Both the position numbers and the translations under genes were made by a program. Of a stretch of 5,263 nt of DNA, positions 1 to 5,263 are shown in pieces. The stretch covers positions 1 to 5,263 of the forward strand of contig JAXGVG010000129.1 of the NCBI GenBank assembly GCA_040773965.1, given 5' to 3'. Source of the DNA: JAXGVG01 sp040773965 (lineage in GTDB: Bacteria > Pseudomonadota > Alphaproteobacteria > UBA9219). The first letter of the stretch is position 1; each line of letters starts with the position of its first letter. The notes below the pieces were generated by a model. It searched no databases. It was given only the letters and a program-made list of their open reading frames with translations, and had not been told where the DNA came from.

Positions 1-200
1 ATGAATCCGCCGCGGCGCAGGGCTTCGATGTGCGCCGGTTCCTCGGCAAGTTCGGAAGAGATCATGTTGCCGGCCGTCGCGCCGGACAGTTCATCCGCCA
101 CACGCTGGAGCAAGGGCCCCGCATCGCTTTTCACCTGAAGCGCGTCGCGCACTAGACCGCAGAGGGCCAGATAGGCCATGGGAGACAACTCAACCAACAC
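1..200 (-). CDS. Unrecognised protein, 5' part only (continues past left edge)
   Basis: This open frame runs leftward off the window, so only about 66 N-terminal residues are visible. I do not recognise the family. The best start is GTG at 200-198, because AGGA (minus strand, 212-209) lies 8 bases upstream, a good ribosome-binding distance; an in-frame ATG at 179-177 is the alternative but has no purine-rich site before it. From the GTG the protein begins MLVELSPMAYLALCG, then becomes mixed helical and acidic (for example SSELAEEPAHIEALRRGG near the edge). There is a short hydrophobic patch at residues 8-17 but no convincing signal peptide or membrane segment. The frame is open back to a stop at 224-222. 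It has the same direction as rodA, 188 bases downstream of it, and probably has its own promoter. That it is a gene is inferred from the open frame, the ribosome site and GC-rich codons; the function is unknown. Confidence 0.6.
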   Translation of the reverse strand, partial: MLVELSPMAYLALCGLVRDALQVKSDAGPLLQRVADELSGATAGNMISSELAEEPAHIEALRRGGF

Positions 201-232
201 GATTCCATTCCTTTTTTGTTTTCAAACCAGTT

Positions 233-240
233 CTTATATA
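233..240 (-). promoter_or_regulatory. Possible -10 box for the left-edge gene
   Basis: On the minus strand this reads TATATAAG, matching a sigma-70 -10 element in two overlapping registers (TATATA or TATAAG), and lies about 33 bases before the proposed GTG start at 200. No good -35 hexamer is found 16-18 bases upstream, so the call rests on the -10 and the AT-rich setting alone. It could simply be a chance match in AT-rich DNA. Confidence 0.25.
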
Positions 241-282
241 CTTAACTTCTTAAGGGCAGCTTAACCGCTAATTCCGAAAGGG

Positions 283-326
283 AAAAAACTTTCATGGGGG
301 AAATTTATCAAAAAAATCATGAAAGT
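283..326 (-). terminator. Perfect 9-bp inverted repeat with T-run; possible rodA terminator
   Basis: The arms are ACTTTCATG at 288-296 and CATGAAAGT at 318-326, exact reverse complements separated by 21 bases. Read on the minus strand, the second arm runs directly into a stretch of six T (complement of 283-288), the arrangement of an intrinsic terminator, about 63 bases after the rodA stop. Against this, the stem is low in GC and the loop is long, although the loop holds a small ATTT/AAAT pairing that could shorten it. The alternative is a binding site for a dimeric regulator, since the arm centres are 30 bases apart, close to three helical turns. Confidence 0.4.
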
Positions 327-388
327 AATTCAATGCTCCTTAGGGGTAAGTTATGGCTAATAAAGGGTATTGTGATGGCCCGTTAAGG

Positions 389-1531
389 CTATAAATCGCT
401 GATTCCCGTACGGGAAATTCGTACCTCACGGTGCACCGAGATGCCTAAAAGCAGCCCGCAACCCATCAAAAGCGTCATCATCGAGGTACCCCCGTAAGAC
501 ACAAGGGGCAGCGGTATGCCCACGACCGGGATCGTCCCCGTCACCATCGCCACGTTGACGAAAACATAAAGAAACAGGCTGGCCGTCAGTCCAAAGGCGG
601 CCAGGCGTCCGAATTGGCTCCGGCAGGACAGCGCTATCATGAAGCCGTAGCCCACAAGCAGAAAATATAGAAGCAAGAGGGCGATCGCGCCGATCAAGCC
701 GAACTCTTCCGCCATCACGACGAAGATGAAGTCCGTATGCTTTTCCGGCAGGAACTGAAGCTGGCTTTGCGTGCCCATGCCGAAACCTTTGCCGAGCAAA
801 CCGCCGGAACCCAGCGCAATCTTGGACTGGATAATGTTATATCCGGCGCCCAGAGGATCGCTTTCGGGATTGAGGAACGTGATCAGCCGCGCTTTTTGAT
901 AGTCGTGAAGGTGGTTCCATGCGTAAGGCGCCGCAATCGCGACAATTACCAGAATAAGCGCGAACTTCCACCACCTGACGCCCGCGACAAAGAAAAGGGC
1001 CGCGCTGGCCAGCAGAAGGAGGGCCGCCGTACCCAGATTGGGCTGGAGTAGCACAAGGCCGACCGGCGCCAATACCATGACGATCGGCGGCAAGAGCATC
1101 ATGGGACGCCCGATTTCATCGAGGCCGAGCGAATGGAAATACTTCGCAAGCCCAAGCACCAGCGCGATCTTCATGAGTTCGGACGGCTGGATGACGAACA
1201 GGCCAAGGTTGATCCATCGCTGCGCCCCCATGCCCGTGTGGCCCATGATTTCAACCGCGATCAAAAGAACCAGGATGAGGCCGTAAAGCGGATACGCCGC
1301 GCGCAGCCAAAAGCGTATATCGACAAGCGCCAGCGCGAGCATCAAAAACAATCCCGGCAGAAAACGCAAAAGCTGGGGGGCCGCCCATGGGGTCCAGCTT
1401 TGGCCGCCTGCGGAATACTGCATGGCCACGCCTATGCTACCGATAACCGCGACCATAAGAACAAAGCCCCAGTTCATAAGACGGAGCTTGTCGACAAAGC
1501 CCAGATGATCGGAGGTGGAAAGGCGTGTCAT
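389..1531 (-). CDS. rodA: Rod shape-determining protein RodA (SEDS peptidoglycan glycosyltransferase)
   Basis: RodA polymerises lipid II into glycan strands in the cytoplasmic membrane during cell elongation, normally paired with the transpeptidase PBP2. The 380-residue length is typical. The protein is almost wholly hydrophobic, with about ten membrane segments, the first at about residues 20-38. SEDS landmarks appear in order: GAQRWI (102-107), PSELMK (116-121), QPNLGTA (163-169), AGYNIIQSKIALGSGGL (229-245), LPEKHTDFIF (261-270) and PVVGIPLPLVSYGGTS (335-350). D267 in HTDF matches the acidic residue reported as essential in other RodA proteins. N165 replaces the Asp usual in QPDLGT. PVVGIPLP, together with HTDFIF and the alphaproteobacterial-type N-terminus, favours RodA over FtsW. 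The ATG at 1531 has only a poor ribosome site, but the 18 cytoplasmic residues it gives before the first membrane span fit the family. The gene encoding PBP2 is not directly upstream; a glycosyltransferase gene is, 146 bases away. Confidence 0.95.
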   Translation of the reverse strand: MTRLSTSDHLGFVDKLRLMNWGFVLMVAVIGSIGVAMQYSAGGQSWTPWAAPQLLRFLPGLFLMLALALVDIRFWLRAAYPLYGLILVLLIAVEIMGHTGMGAQRWINLGLFVIQPSELMKIALVLGLAKYFHSLGLDEIGRPMMLLPPIVMVLAPVGLVLLQPNLGTAALLLLASAALFFVAGVRWWKFALILVIVAIAAPYAWNHLHDYQKARLITFLNPESDPLGAGYNIIQSKIALGSGGLLGKGFGMGTQSQLQFLPEKHTDFIFVVMAEEFGLIGAIALLLLYFLLVGYGFMIALSCRSQFGRLAAFGLTASLFLYVFVNVAMVTGTIPVVGIPLPLVSYGGTSMMTLLMGCGLLLGISVHREVRISRTGISDL

Positions 1532-1567
1532 GATAGGGGAGCAAGGTTCAGGGGGCGTATTGCGCGC

Positions 1568-1598
1568 ATTATAGCCCTTCCAAGGTTGGGAAAGTCAT
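1568..1598 (-). promoter_or_regulatory. Candidate sigma-70 promoter for rodA
   Basis: On the minus strand a perfect TATAAT occupies 1573-1568. The best -35 is ATGACT at 1598-1593 (four of six matches to TTGACA), with a long 19-base spacer. A start of transcription near 1561 would give a leader of about 30 bases before the rodA ATG. The spacer holds short overlapping interrupted palindromes (1576-1585 and 1580-1589), which could be an operator. The exact -10 and its location between genes are seen directly; activity is inferred. If real, rodA can be expressed apart from the upstream glycosyltransferase gene. Confidence 0.45.
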
Positions 1599-1677
1599 CC
1601 ATAAAATCGTCAAATCGGCCTTGTTTCTTCAGGCCTGCTTGGACGAACGGAAACGTATTTAAAAGGGATTATGCCTG

Positions 1678-2772
1678 TTAAGACAAGAAGTTTTGCCATG
1701 CTTCGGCGCGGGAAGGCCATCGGTAGTTTGCGAGGAAGTGCGCGCGCTGGCGGGATTGCCGTTCTTCGACGGCTTCCGGCCTTTCGCGCAGCTCCTTGAG
1801 AAACCCGGCCAGCGCCATGGCGAACAGATCGTGCGGGATGGGCGTGTCGAAACGAAGAGGCTCGTCCCTGTTTTCGACAGGAATGTGTGTGGCGAAGCCG
1901 GAGCCCGTTTCGGTCAACGCGCCGCGATCGGTCGTGAGGCCGATAAGACCCGCCGCGAGGGCTTCCAGAAGGACGATGCACGACGTTTCCGGCCATGGGT
2001 TGGGGGATAAAAGAATGCTGGCTTTTTTCATGCGTTCGGCAAGCCGGGGCTGTGGGACTTTTCCTATATGCGCGACGTTGGGTTGCTGGCGTAGCCAGTC
2101 GAAATAAGCGGCGGCGTTTTGCGGATCGCTCTGGAGTTCCGTTTCGCAGTAGATTTCCATCGTAAAATTTGGGTCGATCTCGCGAAGCTTCAGGAGGATC
2201 GGAGGAATGTGAAAGGCGCCGCGCACGAAATCGCCCGCGTAGACGATGAGCGGCGGCTTGTCCTTGGCGGAAAGGATAGGTTCTCCGGGCGCGTAAAGCG
2301 TCGCATAGCGCGGGTTCATGGCGTTGCGTATGACCGTGCGCCTCCAATGAGGCAGTGAAGCGGCTTCGTTCACGCGCGCTTGCCAGTCGCTCACGAAAAC
2401 GATGTTGTCGAAGGCGGGCAGCGGCGTGACAAGTTTTCCCTCGAATTGGCTTTCGTGCATCCACGCCGTCAGCTTCGCGTTCGTATTTTGGCGCACGGCT
2501 TCAACCATCGGCGGAAGCCAGCGGCCCGGAAATATAAAATCCGTATAGGATGGGTCCTTCATCGCCTCGCGCAGGGCGGCGACGGGATAAGCCGGGATTC
2601 CATGCGCCTCATGCGGCGTTCCGATCGTGTTGAAGAGCGCGACCTCGACGCCATTTTTCTTCAGCTCGCGCGCGAGAAAACACAGGGCCGACGTCGTGCC
2701 GCCCAGCGGCGCGTCAAGGTCAGGCCTGTCCGCGCCGTAGCCGTAGACGATGTCGACAAACGCGATTTTCAT
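1678..2772 (-). CDS. Glycosyltransferase, GT-B fold, family 4-like
   Basis: This 364-residue protein fits a cytoplasmic or membrane-associated retaining glycosyltransferase that moves a sugar from a nucleotide donor to an unknown acceptor. The N-terminal Rossmann-like domain opens with MKIAFVDIVYGYG and a glycine loop, GGTTSALCFLARELKKNG (24-41). HES at 106-108 and VFVSDWQ (125-131) followed by VIRNAMNP (147-154) are typical of the domain boundary. The C-terminal domain starts near LIVYAGDFVRG (175-185), where R184 may contact the donor phosphate. The E-x7-E donor motif is E262 to E270 in PETSCIVLLEALAAG, followed by TTDRGALTET. The C-terminal helix YRWPSRAEAWQNFL resembles the W-containing tail of the family. 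There is no signal peptide or membrane span. The ATG at 2772 has only a weak ribosome site (GAG, 9 bases upstream). It is divergent from purQ and codirectional with rodA; the acceptor cannot be read from this context. A role in surface polysaccharide or lipid glycosylation is a guess from the family. Confidence 0.85.
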   Translation of the reverse strand: MKIAFVDIVYGYGADRPDLDAPLGGTTSALCFLARELKKNGVEVALFNTIGTPHEAHGIPAYPVAALREAMKDPSYTDFIFPGRWLPPMVEAVRQNTNAKLTAWMHESQFEGKLVTPLPAFDNIVFVSDWQARVNEAASLPHWRRTVIRNAMNPRYATLYAPGEPILSAKDKPPLIVYAGDFVRGAFHIPPILLKLREIDPNFTMEIYCETELQSDPQNAAAYFDWLRQQPNVAHIGKVPQPRLAERMKKASILLSPNPWPETSCIVLLEALAAGLIGLTTDRGALTETGSGFATHIPVENRDEPLRFDTPIPHDLFAMALAGFLKELRERPEAVEERQSRQRAHFLANYRWPSRAEAWQNFLS

Positions 2773-2959
2773 GGAAATGTTCTCAAAGGGCCGAATCCCG
2801 CAGAAGAATTGCAGGCGCCCGGACTATTATCAAGGCCGCCTTCGGGAAAGAGCATTACGAATGGAGATGGATAGCATGCGGTCGAAGCCTTTGGCTGCAG
2901 GCAAAAATATGATCGTATAAGTGCTTGTATCATAATAACAAACAGTCCTCATGGCGGGC

Positions 2960-2988
2960 TTGCCAGCCCCGGTTTACCCCTCTAGATT
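2960..2988 (+). promoter_or_regulatory. Candidate sigma-70 promoter for purQL
   Basis: TTGCCA at 2960-2965 (five of six matches to the -35 consensus) is followed after exactly 17 bases by TAGATT at 2983-2988 (four of six matches to the -10). Transcription would start near 2995, leaving a leader of about 35 bases before purQ. A small hairpin, GGGCT-TGCC-AGCCC (2956-2969), overlaps the -35 and could be an operator or chance. A second, weaker pair is TTGGCT at 2891-2896 with TATAAG at 2916-2921, spaced by 19. No purine riboswitch fold was recognised; the short leader leaves no room for one after the first promoter. Confidence 0.45.
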
Positions 2989-3014
2989 GCATCTGTCCGT
3001 TGTATTGGAACCTG

Positions 3015-3025
3015 AAAGGATGAGG
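3015..3025 (+). promoter_or_regulatory. Ribosome-binding site of purQ
   Basis: Two adjoining purine tracts, AAAGGA (3015-3020) and GAGG (3022-3025), lie 10 and 5 bases before the ATG at 3031. Together they support this start, which also places the conserved FPGSNCD motif at the usual distance from the N-terminus. Confidence 0.7.
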
Positions 3026-3030
3026 CTCTC

Positions 3031-3693
3031 ATGAAAGCTGCCGTCGTTGTTTTTCCGGGTTCGAACTGCGATCGCGATACGGCGGTCGCTTTAGAGCATG
3101 CGCTGGGCAAAAAGCCTCATATGATCTGGCATGCCGATACCGAACTGCCGAAACTTGATTTGATCGTATTGCCGGGCGGTTTTTCCTATGGCGATTACTT
3201 GCGCACCGGCGCTATGGCCGCCCATTCGCCCGTCATGCGCGAAGTGGTGGCGCAGGCGAAGAAGGGTGTGTATGTCCTCGGCATTTGCAACGGCTTCCAG
3301 ATCCTTTGCCAATCCCAGCTTTTGCCGGGCGTGTTGCTGCGCAACGAGAGCCTCAAGTTTATTTGCAAGCCCGTGACGATGCGCGTGGAGAGCAACGACA
3401 ATCACTTTTTGCGCAAGTACGAAGCCGGGCAAGAAATCACGATGCCCATCGCCCATGGCGAAGGCAATTATTTCGCCGAAAAAGAAACGCTGGATCATCT
3501 CGAAGGCAACGGCCAGGTTGTGCTGCGTTATCGCGAAAACCCCAACGGCTCGGCGCACGATATCGCAGGGATTATCAACGACAAAGGCAATGTGCTGGGA
3601 CTTATGCCGCATCCCGAACGCGCGGCGGAATCTTTGCACGGCAGTTCCGACGGCGCGGCGATGTTCAGGAGTTTGGTGGAGGCCCTGCGATGA
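3031..3693 (+). CDS. purQ: Phosphoribosylformylglycinamidine synthase, glutaminase subunit PurQ
   Basis: PurQ is the class I glutamine amidotransferase subunit of FGAM synthase: it hydrolyses glutamine and passes ammonia to PurL in the fourth step of purine synthesis, in the cytoplasm. The 220-residue length is normal for the stand-alone form. Seen in the sequence: the N-terminal VVFPGSNCDRD (6-16), the LPGGFSYGDYLR strand-loop (47-58), the nucleophile C86 in GICNGFQ (84-90), AHGEGNY (141-147), and the triad partners H194 and E196 in MPHPERAAE (192-200). All catalytic residues are present and the protein is intact. It starts the visible purine operon; its last bases overlap purL by ATGA, implying translational coupling and balanced subunit supply. 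The usual upstream partner gene purS is absent from the 258 bases before it. Expression probably starts from the promoter around 2960-2988. Confidence 0.97.
   Translation: MKAAVVVFPGSNCDRDTAVALEHALGKKPHMIWHADTELPKLDLIVLPGGFSYGDYLRTGAMAAHSPVMREVVAQAKKGVYVLGICNGFQILCQSQLLPGVLLRNESLKFICKPVTMRVESNDNHFLRKYEAGQEITMPIAHGEGNYFAEKETLDHLEGNGQVVLRYRENPNGSAHDIAGIINDKGNVLGLMPHPERAAESLHGSSDGAAMFRSLVEALR
3678..3682 (+). promoter_or_regulatory. Ribosome-binding site of purL inside purQ
   Basis: GGAGG, a near-complete Shine-Dalgarno sequence, lies within the last codons of purQ, 7 bases before the purL ATG at 3690. It decides the purL start and, with the four-base gene overlap, supports coupled translation while still allowing direct ribosome entry. 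Confidence 0.8.
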
Positions 3694-5263
3694 CCAACAC
3701 AGCGATGGATAAAATCGAGGCGATCGATCCCGAACACGCAAAGATGGTGGCCGAGCACAATATGGCGCCGGATGAATATGCGGTGCTCGTTAACCTCTTG
3801 GGACGTCCGCCGACGGAGGCCGAGCTTGGCGTTGCCGCCGCGATGTGGTCGGAGCATTGCTCGTATAAGTCCACGCGCGTATGGCTGAAGAAGCTGCCTA
3901 CGGAAGGGCCCAAGGTATTGATTGGACCCGGCGAAAACGCGGGCGTTGTGGATATTGGCGATCGTCAGGCTGTGATTTTCAAGATGGAGAGCCACAATCA
4001 CCCATCCTATATCGAGCCTTATCAGGGCGCAGCGACAGGCGTGGGCGGCATTTTGCGCGATGTGTTCACCATGGGCGCGCGGCCGATTGCGAATCTGAAC
4101 TCGCTTCGTTTCGGCGAGCCCAAGCATTGGAAAACGCGTTCGCTGGTGGCGGGCGTGGTGGCGGGTATCGGTGGGTATGGCAACTGTATCGGCGTGCCGA
4201 CGGTCGCGGGCGAAACGACGTTTCATCCAAGTTACAACGGAAATATTCTTGTCAACGCGATGACCGTCGGTCTTGTCGATAGCAGCCGGATTTTTACGTC
4301 CAAAGCGGCAGGCGTCGGCAATCCGGTCGTTTACGTCGGATCCAAAACCGGGCGCGACGGAATCAAGGGCGCAACGATGGCTTCCGGCGAGTTCGATGCG
4401 AATACGGACGCTAAAAGACCAACCGTGCAAGTGGGGGATCCGTTTACGGAAAAGCTCGTGCTTGAGGCGTGCCTTGAGCTTATGGCCACGGATGCCATCG
4501 TTTCCATTCAGGATATGGGCGCGGCGGGGTTGACGTCTTCGTCCGTCGAGATGGCGTCGAAGGGCGGGCTGGGGATCGAAATCGATCTGGATAAGGTGCC
4601 GCTGCGCGAAACGAAGATGAGTGCTTATGAAATCATGCTTTCCGAAAGCCAGGAACGCATGCTTATGGTGCTCAAGCCGGGGCGCGAATCCGAAGCCGAG
4701 AAAATCTTCCGCAAGTGGGAGCTTGATTTTTCCATCATCGGCAAACTGACGGATACGGGCCGTTTGGTTTGCTATCGCAACGGGAAGAAGGAAGTGGATA
4801 TAGAAGTCGGGCCGCTGGTCGAGAACTCGCCCGTCTATAACCGGCCCTATGAAATACCCGCGCCGCCGCCTGTCGTGGACGCGGCCAAATATCCGTTGCC
4901 GAAAGGCGAAACGCTAGCCAGCGTTTTGGAAATGATGCTGAATACACCCGACTTGTGCTCAAAGCGCTGGATATGGGAACAGTATGACCGCCACGTCATG
5001 GCGGATTCCGCGCAGGACTCGAGCCACAATGCCGATGCCGCCGTCGTGCGCGCGCACGGAACAAACAAGGGAATTGCCATGACGGTCGATTGCACGCCAC
5101 GTTACTGTGTGGCCGATCCGGTCATGGGCGGACGGCAAGCCGTAACGGAAAGCTGGCGGAATCTTTGCGCCGTGGGCGCGACGCCGCTTGCGGTTACGGA
5201 CTGCATGAACTTCGGCAATCCCGAGAAGCCGCCCATTATGGGCCAATTCGTCGGGGCTATTCA
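3690..5263 (+). CDS. purL: Phosphoribosylformylglycinamidine synthase subunit PurL, small type, 3' end cut by window
   Basis: PurL binds FGAR and ATP and, using ammonia from PurQ, forms FGAM. This is the small type, usually about 720-750 residues; 524 codons are visible, so roughly the last 200 residues lie beyond the right edge. The frame is open throughout, with no frameshift. Landmarks in order: WSEHCSYKS (53-61, with catalytic-loop H56), MESHNHPS (99-106), the glycine-rich GAATGVGGILRDVFTMGARP (113-132), LNSLRFG (136-142), VGDPFTEK (248-255), DMGAAGL (275-281), SESQERM (318-324), then the second repeat half with TVDCTPRYC (465-473), GGRQAVTESWRNL (480-492) and MNFGNPEKPPIMGQF (506-520). 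The metal and nucleotide ligands expected in this part appear intact. One segment, about residues 434-449, departs from the usual pattern ending in PG before DAAV. The ATG overlaps the purQ stop and has a strong ribosome site, GGAGG, 7 bases upstream. Confidence 0.97.
   Translation, partial: MTNTAMDKIEAIDPEHAKMVAEHNMAPDEYAVLVNLLGRPPTEAELGVAAAMWSEHCSYKSTRVWLKKLPTEGPKVLIGPGENAGVVDIGDRQAVIFKMESHNHPSYIEPYQGAATGVGGILRDVFTMGARPIANLNSLRFGEPKHWKTRSLVAGVVAGIGGYGNCIGVPTVAGETTFHPSYNGNILVNAMTVGLVDSSRIFTSKAAGVGNPVVYVGSKTGRDGIKGATMASGEFDANTDAKRPTVQVGDPFTEKLVLEACLELMATDAIVSIQDMGAAGLTSSSVEMASKGGLGIEIDLDKVPLRETKMSAYEIMLSESQERMLMVLKPGRESEAEKIFRKWELDFSIIGKLTDTGRLVCYRNGKKEVDIEVGPLVENSPVYNRPYEIPAPPPVVDAAKYPLPKGETLASVLEMMLNTPDLCSKRWIWEQYDRHVMADSAQDSSHNADAAVVRAHGTNKGIAMTVDCTPRYCVADPVMGGRQAVTESWRNLCAVGATPLAVTDCMNFGNPEKPPIMGQFVGAI

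Noticed and set aside
1629..1640. Palindrome CAGGCCTG between the glycosyltransferase gene and rodA as a terminator
   Set aside because: The self-complementary 8-mer has no loop and no T-run follows in either direction, so it does not form an intrinsic terminator.
1133..1681. A 182-codon plus-strand open frame antisense to rodA
   Set aside because: It is highly charged with no domain signal, and the opposite strand encodes an intact RodA with all family motifs.
1610..2464. A 284-codon open frame on the minus strand overlapping the glycosyltransferase gene
   Set aside because: It lies in another frame of the same strand, its product is extremely rich in Arg, Ser and Pro with no recognisable motif, and the overlapping frame has clear glycosyltransferase motifs. 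It is a by-product of GC-rich codons.
2826..2831. GATAAT on the minus strand as the -10 box of the glycosyltransferase gene
   Set aside because: The hexamer matches five of six bases, but no acceptable -35 lies 16-18 bases upstream; the promoter of this gene could not be placed with support.
3020..3034. A four-codon mini-frame (ATG AGG CTC TCA TGA) overlapping the purQ start
   Set aside because: It could be read as a leader cistron, but it has no spaced ribosome site of its own, and its bases are explained by the purQ ribosome-binding region. Chance is the simpler reading.
3528..4430. A 300-codon open frame antisense to the purQ-purL junction
   Set aside because: It runs across two well-supported genes on the opposite strand, has a His- and Arg-rich unpatterned product and no ribosome site that I could support.

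Overview
The window looks like ordinary chromosome of a moderately GC-rich bacterium, most likely an alphaproteobacterium. The basis is the style of the PurQ, PurL and RodA proteins together with the stand-alone small-type PurL and PurQ arrangement; gammaproteobacteria normally carry one large fused PurL. I cannot place it more finely without a database search. There is no sign of phage, transposon, CRISPR or defence genes.

Layout, left to right. Positions 1-200 hold the 5' part of an unrecognised gene on the minus strand that runs off the left edge. Positions 201-388 are a strikingly AT-rich intergenic stretch with a perfect 9-bp inverted repeat that may terminate the next gene. Positions 389-1531 (minus) encode RodA, the SEDS-family peptidoglycan glycosyltransferase of the elongation machinery. 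A 146-base gap with a perfect TATAAT box follows. Positions 1678-2772 (minus) encode a GT-B fold, family 4-like glycosyltransferase. A 258-base divergent intergenic region separates it from a plus-strand purine operon: purQ (3031-3693) and purL (3690 to the right edge, incomplete), which overlap by four bases (ATGA).

PurQ and PurL are subunits of formylglycinamidine ribonucleotide (FGAM) synthase, step four of purine synthesis: PurQ releases ammonia from glutamine and PurL uses it with ATP to amidate FGAR. The usual third subunit, PurS, is not encoded directly upstream of purQ here and must lie elsewhere if present. RodA builds glycan strands for cell elongation, normally with the transpeptidase PBP2, but the PBP2 gene is not its upstream neighbour here. 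The glycosyltransferase may act on a surface polysaccharide or lipid, but nothing in the sequence fixes its substrate.

I did not find a convincing novel system. The items worth a second look are the intergenic inverted repeat, the unusual neighbours of rodA and purQ, the unassigned glycosyltransferase, and a few residue-level departures from family motifs.
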